From: Clostridium sp. AM22-11AC
Lineage (GTDB): Bacteria; Bacillota; Clostridia; Lachnospirales; Lachnospiraceae
Assembly: GCF_003473545.1 (NCBI RefSeq)
Contig: NZ_QUCM01000004.1
Span: 62,001-126,000, forward strand
Length of the DNA stretch: 64,000 nucleotides
Direction: 5' to 3'
The notes under the pieces: model-generated
The model's input: the letters and a program-made list of their open reading frames with translations, nothing else
Databases searched by the model: none
Told to the model about the DNA's origin: nothing
Shown here: positions 55,360 to 64,000 of the stretch, one piece after another
Numbering within the stretch: the stretch's first letter is position 1
Layout of the letters: every line of letters begins with the position of its first letter
Translations under genes and position numbers: made by a program

Positions 55360-55522
55360 ATGTTCTCTCGGAATCTTTCTGTGCCTGATTTTGTGAGAAG
55401 ATTTCTTGTCAGTTGTGCCCAAATTTCTGAGGCGTACGCGGTGCGTACGTTGATGAAATTCGGGTGCAACTGGCGGAAAATCAGCCACAAAAGCAGGTGC
55501 ATGAAAGACTCCGAGAGAACAT
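55360..55522. repeat. 163-bp palindromic element, copy 2
   Basis: Ends ATGTTCTCTCGGAATC and GACTCCGAGAGAACAT. The arms pair nearly end to end, centre GGCGTACG-CGGT-GCGTACG. Same length and orientation-symmetric organisation as copy 1 at 30843-31005. It lies between the M20 peptidase stop and the nucleotidyltransferase start. Confidence 0.85.
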
Positions 55523-55552
55523 AAGAGGATAAAGGGGAATTTTAATGGATTT

Positions 55553-56755
55553 CTATCCAAACAATACGTTTTCTGCCAGTTTTGTTAAAACCTTCTGCAC
55601 TCTGCACACATCTTCATAAGGAACAAACTCATTTGGTTTGTGCGCCAGCTCCAGACTTCCCGGTCCATAAGACATACAGTTATGGTTCATTAATGTTCCT
55701 GCGATCACTGCTGTGTCGGTATAGCCATTAAAGGAACCTACCACTGCTTCCTCTCCTGTTGTCTGCTTTACTGCTGCCTTTAAATTTGCTAAAAGCTTAG
55801 AATGATCATCTTTTTCCACATAAGGCCTGTCACCGGTAATGATATAACTTCCCTTTACTCCCGGTATCTCTTCCTCTGCTTTCCTGATTGCACGGTCTAC
55901 AATGGCTTTGGCTGCCGCTGTATCTGTAGGCGGCACCAGACGCATATCGATCCATACTTTCGCGCTGTCCGGCACTACATAAGGACGGTAGCCGCCTGTG
56001 ATCTGACCGAAAGTAACAGTAGAAATTCCTAGGTCATGATGCTTCGGGCATGCCTTGATCTCTTTTCTGATACTGCTGATGGCTTCTGCCATGGCTGCAA
56101 TGGCATCAGCTCCCTTCCATGGATTGCTTGCATGGGCGGTAATTCCTGTTATGGTCAGTTCAAACCAGGTTCTTCCCTTGTGAGCCACCTGGATCTGTCC
56201 GTCTGTAGGCTCCGTATCCAGGATCCAGTCATCTTTTGTGACCCAGCCGGCCTTAATAGCAGCTTCTACGCCACGCATAAAGTCCTCTTCATCTACAGAG
56301 CAGATCATGGAAAATGGCTTCTCCGGAAGTTCGCCCCTTTCTCCCACTTTCTTTACCATGTTTTTAAAGGCAGTTAAAGCGCAGGCAAGACCGGATTTCA
56401 TATCGCAGGCTCCGCGGCCATACATTTTTCCGTCACGTACCATAGCACCTAATGGGGAAATATCTTCATCCCAGCCATCACCCAGCATAACCGTATCCAT
56501 ATGGCAGATATAAATAAGTCCCGGTCCCTCTGTTTTTCCAGGGATCTTTGCCATTACATTATAACGTCCAGGCAGAACTTCCAGACGACTTACATGGATC
56601 TGGTCTGCCAGCTTACCTCCAAAGTCTGTGATCTGCTTTTTAAACCAGTCTGTGATCCACAGACCGATCTCCTCTTCATAGGCTCCCGGGTCTGAGCTGT
56701 CGATCTGCACCAGCTGTTTTGCCAGTTCCCAGGCTTCCTGTTCTTCTCTTTCCAT
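55553..56755 (-). CDS. M20 family metallopeptidase (ArgE/DapE/ACY1-like)
   Basis: A 400-residue zinc deacylase or peptidase. Metal ligands are recognisable in YICHMDTVM (HxD), GRGACDMKSGLAC, CSVDEEDFM (catalytic Glu) and a late His in GSLELAHKPNEF. A dimerisation domain interrupts the catalytic domain at about 195-305. Substrate (N-acetyl-amino acid or peptide) cannot be told. GGAGAAG precedes the ATG. Probably monocistronic. Confidence 0.88.
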   Translation of the reverse strand: MEREEQEAWELAKQLVQIDSSDPGAYEEEIGLWITDWFKKQITDFGGKLADQIHVSRLEVLPGRYNVMAKIPGKTEGPGLIYICHMDTVMLGDGWDEDISPLGAMVRDGKMYGRGACDMKSGLACALTAFKNMVKKVGERGELPEKPFSMICSVDEEDFMRGVEAAIKAGWVTKDDWILDTEPTDGQIQVAHKGRTWFELTITGITAHASNPWKGADAIAAMAEAISSIRKEIKACPKHHDLGISTVTFGQITGGYRPYVVPDSAKVWIDMRLVPPTDTAAAKAIVDRAIRKAEEEIPGVKGSYIITGDRPYVEKDDHSKLLANLKAAVKQTTGEEAVVGSFNGYTDTAVIAGTLMNHNCMSYGPGSLELAHKPNEFVPYEDVCRVQKVLTKLAENVLFG

Positions 56756-56949
56756 AGTATTTATCTTCTCCTTCCTGAATGACTCATACCTGCGCGCTCC
56801 CGCGTATCACAGTCATTTTATTGTGGCAATGTTAGTAAAAAAGGTGATTGCACTTGTAGCTTTACCCTACTATTATAAGAGAGGGTTAAGAATATGAAAA
56901 GCCCACTTAATAAAATTAAGAAATATGATCAAGGAGCATTTAAGTCATT

Positions 56950-57819
56950 ATGATGATGAAAGAAATAAAAAGTCCATTTTGGCGTACCATTTATGAATAT
57001 GGATTAATTACCGTCAGCATCTGGATCATGGTAGTAGGAATTTATTTCTTCAAATTCCCAAACCACTTCGCATTTGGCGGAATTACCGGTTTTTCCACTG
57101 TAGTCAGCCAGCTTACACACTGGTCCGCCAGTGATTTTACATCTGTTACCAATACAGCCCTTCTGCTGTTAGGATTTTTATTCCTGGGCAAAGGCTTTGG
57201 ATTAAAGACTGTATACGCAACCATGGTCATGTCAGTAAGCTTATCACTTCTTGAGCGTTTCTGCCCATTAAGTGCACCGCTCACCAGCCAGCCGCTCTTA
57301 GAGCTGATGTTTGCCATTTTCCTTCCGGCTGTAGGAACCGCGATCCTCTTTAATATTGGAGCATCCAGCGGCGGCACCGACATCATTGCCATGATCTTAA
57401 AGAAATATTCCAGCATGAACATCGGTACCGTGCTGATGTTAGTAGACATTGCATCCGTTGTTGCTTCCTACTTTATCTTCGGAGTAGAGACCGGCCTGTT
57501 CTCCACCATCGGTCTTGCAGCAAAATCACTGGTGATCGATGATGTAATTGAAAATATCAATCTTTGCAAATGTTTCAACATCATCTGTGATGATCCAAAA
57601 CCAATCTGCGATTTCATTATCAATGGTTTAAACCGCAGTGCTACTGTATACCACGCAGAAGGCGCTTTCACCCATCACGATAAGACCGTTATCATGACCA
57701 CCATGAAACGCAGCCAGGCATTAAAACTTCGCAATTACATAAAACGTGTAGAGCCAACTGCATTTATGCTGATCTCCAATTCCAGCGAGATCATCGGAAA
57801 AGGCTTCCTTGCAAATTAA
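56950..57819 (+). CDS. YitT family membrane protein
   Basis: A 289-residue protein with about five N-terminal helices (NHFAFGGITGFSTVVSQLTH, GASSGGTDIIAMILKKYSSM) and a C-terminal DUF2179 domain (ATVYHAEGAFTHHDKTVIMT). Function is unknown, with transport suggested. Its stop codon overlaps the stop of the convergent aldo/keto reductase gene by four bases, with no terminator between. An AAGGAG site lies 12 bases before the ATG. Confidence 0.88.
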   Translation: MMMKEIKSPFWRTIYEYGLITVSIWIMVVGIYFFKFPNHFAFGGITGFSTVVSQLTHWSASDFTSVTNTALLLLGFLFLGKGFGLKTVYATMVMSVSLSLLERFCPLSAPLTSQPLLELMFAIFLPAVGTAILFNIGASSGGTDIIAMILKKYSSMNIGTVLMLVDIASVVASYFIFGVETGLFSTIGLAAKSLVIDDVIENINLCKCFNIICDDPKPICDFIINGLNRSATVYHAEGAFTHHDKTVIMTTMKRSQALKLRNYIKRVEPTAFMLISNSSEIIGKGFLAN

Positions 57820-58952
57820 GCCTCTTCTGTATTCAGTTCCTTTGCCACTTTTTCAAGGTCTGCCCTTATGGATAATCCCTGAGGACAGGCTTTTTCGCAT
57901 GCCCCGCACTTTTTGCAAAGGTCAGCAGATGCATCCTGGACCTTCTGTTCTGCGTATGCTTTCTTCGCTTTTTCTTCCTCATCAAACATGGCACAGTTAT
58001 TCCAGATGGAAAACATTTCCGGAATGTTTACCCCAAATGGACATGGCATACAGTAACGGCAGGAAGTACAGCCATTTTTCACCCGGCTGCGGATCAGGTC
58101 TGCTGCCTTCTCAACTGCTTCCTCTTCCGCTTCTGTCAGCGGCTGAAATTTTCCAAATGTTTCCAGATTATCTTCTAACTGTTCCATAGAGGACATTCCG
58201 CTTAAGATCACTTTTACATTTTCATGGCTTCCTACCCAGCGCAGAGCCCAGGAAGCAGCAGAACGGTCCGGATCTGCCTCATTTAAGGCTTCTTTTGCCT
58301 CTTCCGGCAGGTTTGCCAGACGGCCGCCCTTTACAGGTTCCATGATCACCATAGGAACGCCCATTTTTGCTGCAAGCTCATAGCCTTTATCCCCGGCCTG
58401 TACCTGGGTGTCAATATAATTATACTGGATCTGGCAGAAATCCCACTGACGGTAAGTAAGGATCTCTCTGAATACCGGGTATGTATCGTGGAAAGAAAAG
58501 CCCAGATGACGGATCTTTCCGCTTGCCTTCTTCGCTTCTGCCCATTCAATGATCCCTTCTTTTACCAGTTTTTCCCATCTGCCGGCATCTAAGGCATGAA
58601 GCAGGTAATAGTCAATGTATTTGGTCTGGAGCCTGGATAACTGCTCCTTAAACAGTCTTTCCGCATCTTCCACAGAATTCACCAGCCATACCGGCAGTTT
58701 TGTTGCCAGATAAAAGCTGTTTCGCGGATATTTTTTCAGGGCTCTGCCTAAAAATGGCTCGCTTTCTCCCTTATGATAAGGATAGGCCGTATCAATATAA
58801 TTGATGCCTGCATTTAATGCTCTTCCGATCATTGCCTCTGCCTGCGCCTCATCAATGGTCCCGTCCTCATTTAAAGGGAAACGCATACATCCCAGTCCCA
58901 AAAGGGATACATTCTCCTCTCCTCCAATAAAGCGCATGGTTCTGTACTTCAT
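57816..58952 (-). CDS. Aldo/keto reductase with 4Fe-4S ferredoxin domain
   Basis: A 378-residue protein. The N-terminal TIM barrel keeps the AKR tetrad: Asp and Tyr in YIDTAYPYHKG, Lys in LATKLPVW and His in YLLHALDAG. The C-terminus adds two Cys clusters, CTSCRYCMPC and CKKCGACEKACPQG, for iron-sulfur centres. This is the YghZ-like anaerobe group with unknown substrate. AGGAGG precedes the ATG. Confidence 0.9.
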   Translation of the reverse strand: MKYRTMRFIGGEENVSLLGLGCMRFPLNEDGTIDEAQAEAMIGRALNAGINYIDTAYPYHKGESEPFLGRALKKYPRNSFYLATKLPVWLVNSVEDAERLFKEQLSRLQTKYIDYYLLHALDAGRWEKLVKEGIIEWAEAKKASGKIRHLGFSFHDTYPVFREILTYRQWDFCQIQYNYIDTQVQAGDKGYELAAKMGVPMVIMEPVKGGRLANLPEEAKEALNEADPDRSAASWALRWVGSHENVKVILSGMSSMEQLEDNLETFGKFQPLTEAEEEAVEKAADLIRSRVKNGCTSCRYCMPCPFGVNIPEMFSIWNNCAMFDEEEKAKKAYAEQKVQDASADLCKKCGACEKACPQGLSIRADLEKVAKELNTEEA

Positions 58953-59188
58953 TCTTTTTCCTCCTCCTGTTATTTTAAGCTGTTCTTAACTGTTTTTCTT
59001 CTTACATTTTACAGCTGCCTGCTTTCTTTATTATAGCAAATTATCTGCCGTATTACTATTAGATTACTGTCAGATAAAATCCCCGCCATTGTAGCCATTT
59101 TGGATTTATGTTATACTATAAGAAGCGCGTCAGCATGTGTTTGTGGATCAATTTATCACACACTAACCGAAAAAGAGAGGGAAACACT

Positions 59189-60580
59189 ATGGATCTGAAA
59201 CTACAGGTCAAACAGTCACAGGTCTTGTCACAACGTATGATCCAGTCTGCTGAGATCCTTCAGATGACATCACAGGAATTAAATACCTACATAAATGATC
59301 TTGCACTGGAAAATCCGGTGATCGACATTGTAGAACCGGCTGCCGGGGACAGCCAGAAAGAGTCTATTGAACAGCAGCAGTGGCTGAATTCTTTTAATGA
59401 GGAAAACTATTATTTATATCAGCGTCAGAATAATGATGACGACTACGACTTTAAAGACACCTGGAACATTAATACAGACGAAGGGGAAACATTAGCTGAC
59501 TATCTATGGTCCCAGCTGATCAGTGAAGATTTTTCCGAACAGGAAACCGAGATCATCCACTTCTGTCTGGACAGTCTGGATAACCGGGGATACCTGACGG
59601 AAACACAGGAAGACATTGCCGCTTATTTTAAAACGGATACAGAAACCATCGACCGTATTTTAGAAGAGTTAAAATCCTTAGATCCTGCAGGGGTCTGTGC
59701 CTTTAACCTGGAAGAATGTCTAAAGCTTCAGTTAGAACGTAAAAAAATGCTCACACCTGTTATGGAGTCCCTGATCGACAATCACCTGGATATGGTAGCG
59801 AAAAACCAGATCCCGGCCATTGCCAGAGCCCTCCATCTTTCTTCCGGGGAAGCAGCCGGTTACTGCCAGATCATCAAATCCTTAAATCCAAAACCAGGAG
59901 TATCCTTCAGCAGCCGTGACCAGCTGCGCTATATCATACCGGATGTGACCATTGTAAAGTTCAAGGACCATTTTGACATTTTATTAAATGAGTCCATGTA
60001 CCCGGGCATTGAAGTCAACAGCTACTACCGCCAGATGAACCAGGCACCTGACTCCCAGGAATTAAAAGAATACCTTGGAAATAAGATCCGCCAGGCCGAA
60101 TGGGTCAAACAGTGCATCACCCAGCGCAGTAAGACCATGATGGACGTATCCAGAGTGATCTTAGAGCGCCAGGAAGCATTTTTCTCCCATGGTCCTAATT
60201 ATTTAAAACCACTGCGTATGACAGATATCGCGGAAATCTTAGGGATCCATGAGTCCACTGTCAGCCGTGCAGTAAGCAAGAAATATCTCCAGTGCTCCTG
60301 GGGCGTATATCCCATGAATTTCTTCTTTTCCAGAAATGTGGGAACTTCAACTTCATCGACAGAGAAGTCCGACGATCCTTCCAAAGCAGTGACAGCCCGT
60401 AAGATCAAACAGCTGCTCCATGAGATCATTGCTGAGGAAAATAAAAAGAAGCCTTACAGCGACCGCCTTCTTGGAGAAAAGCTGACGGAAAAGGGGATCT
60501 CCATCTCCCGCCGCACCGTTGCAAAATACCGGGAAGAAGAAGGAATTCCCGATGCCAGCGGCCGGAAAGAATATACCTGA
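59189..60580 (+). CDS. rpoN: RNA polymerase sigma-54 factor
   Basis: A 463-residue sigma-54. The glutamine-rich region I is MDLKLQVKQSQVLSQRMIQS. The core-binding domain and HTH (MTDIAEILGIHESTVSRAVS) follow, and the RpoN box SRRTVAKYREEEGIP is near the C-terminus. Start at 59189 is fixed by GAGAGGG; an in-frame upstream ATG at 59108 is not supported. No sigma-54 activator is in the window. Confidence 0.95.
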   Translation: MDLKLQVKQSQVLSQRMIQSAEILQMTSQELNTYINDLALENPVIDIVEPAAGDSQKESIEQQQWLNSFNEENYYLYQRQNNDDDYDFKDTWNINTDEGETLADYLWSQLISEDFSEQETEIIHFCLDSLDNRGYLTETQEDIAAYFKTDTETIDRILEELKSLDPAGVCAFNLEECLKLQLERKKMLTPVMESLIDNHLDMVAKNQIPAIARALHLSSGEAAGYCQIIKSLNPKPGVSFSSRDQLRYIIPDVTIVKFKDHFDILLNESMYPGIEVNSYYRQMNQAPDSQELKEYLGNKIRQAEWVKQCITQRSKTMMDVSRVILERQEAFFSHGPNYLKPLRMTDIAEILGIHESTVSRAVSKKYLQCSWGVYPMNFFFSRNVGTSTSSTEKSDDPSKAVTARKIKQLLHEIIAEENKKKPYSDRLLGEKLTEKGISISRRTVAKYREEEGIPDASGRKEYT

Positions 60581-60623
60581 TATAGCCCTCTGAAAAAGTT
60601 TTTAAAAAAGTTTTTAAAAATGC

Positions 60624-60652
60624 TTGACATTTTTTCTAAAAAAAGGTATGAT
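60624..60652 (+). promoter_or_regulatory. Promoter of the tRNA cluster
   Basis: TTGACA (60624-60629), a 17-nt spacer and TATGAT (60647-60652). Confidence 0.8.
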
Positions 60653-60692
60653 ATCACCGTTGTCGGTAATACAAATCATTGCTGACCGGGAT

Positions 60693-60765
<73 letters not shown>

Positions 60766-60769
60766 CTGT

Positions 60770-60840
60770 GCAGGTGTAGTTCAATGGTAGAACACTAGCC
60801 TTCCAAGCTAGATACGTGGGTTCGATTCCCATCACCTGCT
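60770..60840 (+). tRNA. tRNA-Gly (TCC)
   Basis: Acceptor GCAGGTG/CACCTGC, anticodon loop CTTCCAA with stem CTAGC/GCTAG, T loop GGTTCGATTCC. CCA not encoded. Confidence 0.95.
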
Positions 60841-60865
60841 TTGAAAATTAAATATTTTCAATTAT

Positions 60866-60937
60866 GCGCGAGTGGCTCAGGGGTGGAGCACCACCTTGCC
60901 AAGGTGGGGGCCGCGGGTTCGAATCCCGTCTCGCGCT
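60866..60937 (+). tRNA. tRNA-Gly (GCC)
   Basis: Acceptor GCGCGAG/CTCGCGC, anticodon loop TTGCCAA with stem CCACC/GGTGG, T loop GGTTCGAATCC. CCA not encoded. A T run follows directly. Confidence 0.95.
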
Positions 60938-60951
60938 TTTTTTATTTTCTG

Positions 60952-60984
60952 AAGATCCTGGTTTTGCAGGATCTTTTATTTTTG
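60952..60984 (+). terminator. Terminator after the tRNA cluster
   Basis: AAGATCCTG/CAGGATCTT stem followed by TTATTTTT. Confidence 0.85.
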
Positions 60985-60995
60985 TGTATAAAAAT

Positions 60996-61022
60996 GAAAA
61001 AGCAGGCTCCGAAGAACCTGCC
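60996..61022 (-). terminator. Terminator after the DUF2798 gene
   Basis: On the minus strand GCAGGTTC-TTCG-GAGCCTGC followed by TTTTT. Confidence 0.75.
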
Positions 61023-61054
61023 ATTCATGGTACAATAAGATCGGCACCTTTTTC

Positions 61055-61537
61055 CTAAGCCAGCACTTTTCCTTCCGGGAACAGGCTTCTGAATACAGTT
61101 CTTACTAACGGTCCCGCAACGATCAGCTGGAAAGGCAGCGCCATAATAAAGTTTTTAGGAATGTTGGTAAGCCAGATGATCAGCAGCAGGTTCCACTGTC
61201 CGGAACGGACACAGGCTTCCAGTCCGCCATAGAAAGACATGATGATCACCATTGGAACTACCATACAGGTAGAGATAACGATCACTTTCTTTAACACACT
61301 GCTGTCTCTGTTTACAAAGAAACGGAAAGCAACTCCCTTAGCAGGTCCGGATACTACAAACCAGTCCATACAGAAAGCAAACACAACGGCAATTGGAAAT
61401 CCCAGCCATCCTTCACGAAGCACCTCTGTGCTGAAGCCACCCATATGAAGGGTAACATTATACATGCTCATCCAGAGCACCATGGTAAAACACATCATTA
61501 CACTGTAGATCAGACTTTCTCTTTTGTTCTGCGGCAT
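61055..61537 (-). CDS. DUF2798 domain membrane protein
   Basis: A 160-residue protein with four hydrophobic helices arranged as two repeats of the DUF2798 unit (MMCFTMVLWMSMYNVTLHMG and MVVPMVIIMSFYGGLEACVR). Function is unknown. The ATG at 61537 has GGAG nine bases upstream. The 230-nt leader is unusual, with an E2-like motif and a large hairpin ending in seven T. Confidence 0.82.
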   Translation of the reverse strand: MPQNKRESLIYSVMMCFTMVLWMSMYNVTLHMGGFSTEVLREGWLGFPIAVVFAFCMDWFVVSGPAKGVAFRFFVNRDSSVLKKVIVISTCMVVPMVIIMSFYGGLEACVRSGQWNLLLIIWLTNIPKNFIMALPFQLIVAGPLVRTVFRSLFPEGKVLA

Positions 61538-61625
61538 TTTTCATTTCTCCTTTTTCATTTTCATGTACTTTTTTATGTTTGCATACGACAACCTGCCTGA
61601 TCAGGCAGATGCGCATCGTCAGCGC

Positions 61626-61692
61626 AAAAAAAGAGACCATACGGGGACCTGGAAACATGTTTTCATGTTTCACGGTGACTCGTTTGATCTCT
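61626..61692 (-). terminator. Leader hairpin/attenuator of the DUF2798 gene
   Basis: On the minus strand AGAGATC pairs with GGTCTCT, enclosing the hairpin GAAACATG-AAAA-CATGTTTC, followed by TTTTTTT. It lies between promoter and gene, so it may work as an attenuator. Confidence 0.5.
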
Positions 61693-61716
61693 ACTGCTAT
61701 ATCTCATATATTCGTA
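61688..61716 (-). promoter_or_regulatory. Degenerate leader motif E2 (DUF2798)
   Basis: ACGAA, stem TATAT-GAG-ATATA, GC, AGTAGAG. The conserved flanks are kept around an unrelated stem. Its AGTAGAG is also the 5' arm of the attenuator-like hairpin. Confidence 0.4.
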
Positions 61717-61766
61717 TGCAATCTCACTGCGTCATACGCTTGCGCATTCTGTTTTGACAAAACACT

Positions 61767-61795
61767 ATTATAGCGGCTCTTTTCCGGTTTCGTAA
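61767..61795 (-). promoter_or_regulatory. Promoter of the DUF2798 gene
   Basis: Minus strand -35 TTACGA (61795-61790), a 17-nt spacer and -10 TATAAT (61772-61767). Confidence 0.6.
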
Positions 61796-61907
61796 GTACT
61801 TTTTTTGTATTTTTTACATTTCGTCACTTTCTATAATACACTATATCTGTATACAGTATATTTTGTACGTCACTTACAACACCATTTTTTAGCCGGTCAG
61901 CCCCTTC

Positions 61908-62627
61908 TTACTGGTTCTGGTTCAGATATTCCATGATCCCCATATGTAAGGTCCAGGCCAGCCGGTCCTGGTACTCCTCTGTTTCCAGCTTTTTCGCCTC
62001 TTCCCGGTTGGATAAAAAGCCGCACTCTGCAATGACAATGGGTTCTTTCACATGAAGGAGGAGATAATAATTATCGTTGGCTTTTGCCTGCCTTTTATTA
62101 CTATCTCCTAAAACATAGTCAAACCGTTTCTGCAAACTTTCTGCCAGTTTCTTTCCCCGGACAGAAGTCTTATAATAAAATACCTGTCCGCCCCGGATGG
62201 CCTCTTCATGGTAGCTGTTTTGATGGATACTGATCACCAGATCCGGCTTTGCCTCTTCGATCAGCTGGCAGCGCTTTTTCATATCCGCCATTTTTTTATG
62301 AGTATCTTTGCTGGAATACAGCCCGGTATCCACATCTCTGGTAAGTACCACCTTTACATCCGAAGCCTCCAAATACGTTTTCAGCTTTTTAGCCACTGCC
62401 AGATTAATATCTTTTTCCAGCTGACCATCGATCCCTACTTTTCCGGGATCTGTGCCCCCGTGTCCCGGATCAATTACAACAACCGCCTGTTTTTGCTCTC
62501 CGGGTCCATTTTCTGACTGTATATACTGCATCCCGGCTGCCGCCAGTCCTCCTGCCTGCCAGGATAAAAAAGCAACGGTTCCAAGAAGGACTACTCCCAT
62601 AAGCAGCTGATAAGGAGACTGTTTCAT
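61908..62627 (-). CDS. cwlD: N-acetylmuramoyl-L-alanine amidase CwlD
   Basis: A 239-residue amidase that acts on spore cortex to allow muramic-delta-lactam formation. One N-terminal signal or anchor helix (about 8-30) is followed by Amidase_3. Zinc ligands are His in VIDPGHGGTD, Glu in QLEKDINL and His in SIHQNSY; the catalytic Glu is in VIAECGFLSN. Length and arrangement fit CwlD of spore formers. Confidence 0.9.
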   Translation of the reverse strand: MKQSPYQLLMGVVLLGTVAFLSWQAGGLAAAGMQYIQSENGPGEQKQAVVVIDPGHGGTDPGKVGIDGQLEKDINLAVAKKLKTYLEASDVKVVLTRDVDTGLYSSKDTHKKMADMKKRCQLIEEAKPDLVISIHQNSYHEEAIRGGQVFYYKTSVRGKKLAESLQKRFDYVLGDSNKRQAKANDNYYLLLHVKEPIVIAECGFLSNREEAKKLETEEYQDRLAWTLHMGIMEYLNQNQ

Positions 62628-62713
62628 GTTCCAGACCTGCTACCTTCTTTTTATCCAGTATATTCCCTTTTTCCTGAAATCAGTCAAAAATCCGGCCGGA
62701 GAATAATTAACGA

Positions 62714-64000
62714 TCAATTTACTTCCAGATAGTTATAATCCTTTACTGCATCATCTACAATGTATTCCAGATATTCAAACAGCACCATAGGATAACAATA
62801 TTCCTGCCACATCTTATATGCAGGTGTTGTCGTAGCCTCTTTTACCACTTCATAGGCTTTTCCACCATAGCAGGCTGCATTTAACTGTGCATATACCTCG
62901 GACATCTGCTCCTTCTGACGCTGGGTCAGTTTTACAAAAAGATCGCCTGTTTCCTCTTCCTCAGAGTCCTTCATTGCATCATAAGACTGGTTATAAAAAA
63001 TGGTCCTTAATGCAGCCGGCGCATAGGTATTAAAATTCAACAGGTTCTCGTCTGTACTTTTATGCTTTCTGGCCCATTTTTCCATATCTACCTGTTGTGT
63101 GTGATAGGAAAAGCTTTCATCATCCCGGTATTCCAGCGCTCCGTACTGGCAGGGAGGTGTAGAAAGGGAACTGGTAACAATCTCATAAATACCTCTGTCT
63201 TCCTCATTCCTCATATAATGCTGTACATGGAGATGGCCGCTTAAAAACAACGGTACATTTTCCTCTTCCAGACGGTTTACCAGTTCTTCACTGTGTTCAA
63301 TGGTGCAGTCTTCCACATAGATCTTACTTTCGTCTAACAGGTTGTGATGGGCAACAGGAAGAAGGATCACACCGTCATCCCAGGCTTCATCTAACTGGTC
63401 GTCGATCCAGTCATAGGTCTCTGTTTTTATCATTCCCCCCACTTTATTCGTAGGACTGTACTGACAGCTGTCCAGCATTAAAAGGCGCATATCCGGTCCA
63501 AGATCATAAGTATAACTTAGGGAAGCCGGATCCCTGCTCAGTGCCTCATCGTATCCAAAATCATTGTAGATCTCTGCAAACTCATTGGCAGAAACTGCCT
63601 CTGCCATCTGTCTTGACCTTCCATCAAAAGAAGCTGCATTCCTGTTATTGATATCGTGATTTCCCGGAATAACCACCACCTGGATCCCGTCTTTTTCCAC
63701 CTGTTCCAGCTTCTTAGCCAGCTCCTTATGGCTTTCTTTTTCTCCGTTTAAAGTCAGATCCCCGCTTAAAATGATCACGTCCGGAGAAAGAGCTTCTACC
63801 TGTTCAAAAGCAGCGTCTGTGATCTCCCACACATAGTTGGTCAGTTTTCCGTCCCCATGTTCTACCATGTACTGAAATTCTTCCCCTTTATCTGTAAGGG
63901 AATCTGCCAGATAATGAATATCCGTCATCAGGACAATGCGCTTTCCGTTTTTCATCGGTTCCGCTTTTGTCTCTTTTTCCCCGTGTGGAAATGGTTCTAT
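62714..64000 (-). CDS. Calcineurin-like metallophosphoesterase, N-terminus outside the window
   Basis: At least 428 residues. The frame is open to the right edge; the first ATG inside (63955) has no ribosome site, and the 15 upstream codons (EPFPHGEKETKAEP) look like an exported-protein linker, so a signal peptide probably lies beyond the window. Metal motifs are LMTDIHY, VIILSGDLTLNGE, VVIPGNHDIN, PVAHHNLL and SGHLHVQHY. Substrate unknown, probably an extracellular phosphodiesterase. Confidence 0.85.
   Translation of the reverse strand: MEPFPHGEKETKAEPMKNGKRIVLMTDIHYLADSLTDKGEEFQYMVEHGDGKLTNYVWEITDAAFEQVEALSPDVIILSGDLTLNGEKESHKELAKKLEQVEKDGIQVVVIPGNHDINNRNAASFDGRSRQMAEAVSANEFAEIYNDFGYDEALSRDPASLSYTYDLGPDMRLLMLDSCQYSPTNKVGGMIKTETYDWIDDQLDEAWDDGVILLPVAHHNLLDESKIYVEDCTIEHSEELVNRLEEENVPLFLSGHLHVQHYMRNEEDRGIYEIVTSSLSTPPCQYGALEYRDDESFSYHTQQVDMEKWARKHKSTDENLLNFNTYAPAALRTIFYNQSYDAMKDSEEEETGDLFVKLTQRQKEQMSEVYAQLNAACYGGKAYEVVKEATTTPAYKMWQEYCYPMVLFEYLEYIVDDAVKDYNYLEVN

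Noticed and set aside
56780..56820. Inverted repeat ATGACT...AGTCAT near the M20 peptidase promoter
   Set aside because: Short arms with mismatches inside and no second copy; could easily be chance.
59090..59140. Possible E1-like motif in the rpoN leader
   Set aside because: AAGCG and CAT..GTTTG are present but the outer arms do not pair; too degenerate to count.

Overview
The window looks like a chromosome segment of an endospore-forming, anaerobic, gut-type Lachnospiraceae (Clostridium cluster XIVa). Evidence: sporulation and germination genes (spoIIID, yyaC, cwlD, a DUF3794 coat-type protein), a T-box-controlled prolyl-tRNA synthetase of the archaeal/eukaryotic-like type, GGAGG-type ribosome binding sites, and many amino-acid and sugar transporters. 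I see no IS element, prophage, CRISPR array or rRNA. About 49 protein genes and three tRNAs are supported. Two genes run off the window (DUF3794 at the left edge, a metallophosphoesterase at the right edge).

Layout. 1-6.4 kb (minus): DUF3794 protein, cysE, a PrcB-type lipoprotein, ilvE, an alanine:Na+ symporter and sstT. 6.5-15.2 kb (mostly plus): spoIIID, a LysR regulator divergent from a DUF6282 hydrolase and MatC-like permease, a TetR regulator, putP, and a FeoA-FeoB fusion behind a near-perfect Fur box. 15.4-18.1 kb (minus): metQ-metN-metI. 18.3-20.6 kb: an orphan molybdopterin oxidoreductase. 20.7-25.1 kb (minus): an alpha-glucoside PTS operon (RpiR regulator, IICB, GH4 6-phospho-alpha-glucosidase, IIA). 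25.3-33.6 kb: anion permease, arginase-fold protein, RidA, CCA-adding enzyme, proS with T-box, YtvI-like permease, cytidylate-kinase-like protein. 33.8-39.5 kb (minus): LacI regulator, TRAP transporter and FucI/AraA-like isomerase with three matching LacI operators. 39.7-43.4 kb (minus): rlmD, yhaM and a catalytically dead HtrA-like protein. 43.8-49.7 kb (plus): mutS2, a two-component system and a secreted cell-wall-binding protein. 49.8-56.8 kb (minus): ROK glucokinase, DUF5711, a pseudo-MPN/LysM membrane protein, yyaC, a nucleotidyltransferase and an M20 peptidase. 57-64 kb: YitT, an Fe-S aldo/keto reductase, rpoN, tRNA-Phe/Gly/Gly, DUF2798, cwlD and the phosphoesterase.

The least explained material is non-coding. 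(1) Two copies of a 163-bp almost fully palindromic element (30843-31005 and 55360-55522) differ by paired, compensatory changes; one copy sits between the proS T-box terminator and proS. (2) A leader RNA motif (ACGAA, then a hairpin, then AGTAGAG) occurs before cysE, mutS2, glucokinase and, in degenerate form, DUF2798. In cysE and mutS2 it follows a second conserved hairpin that also precedes the cell-wall-binding gene. Stem sequences differ between copies but pairing is kept. (3) At four loci (DUF3794, PrcB lipoprotein, DUF5711, putP) the Shine-Dalgarno sequence lies in the 3' arm of a strong hairpin; two of these hairpins are intrinsic terminators whose U-tract is also the spacer to the start codon.
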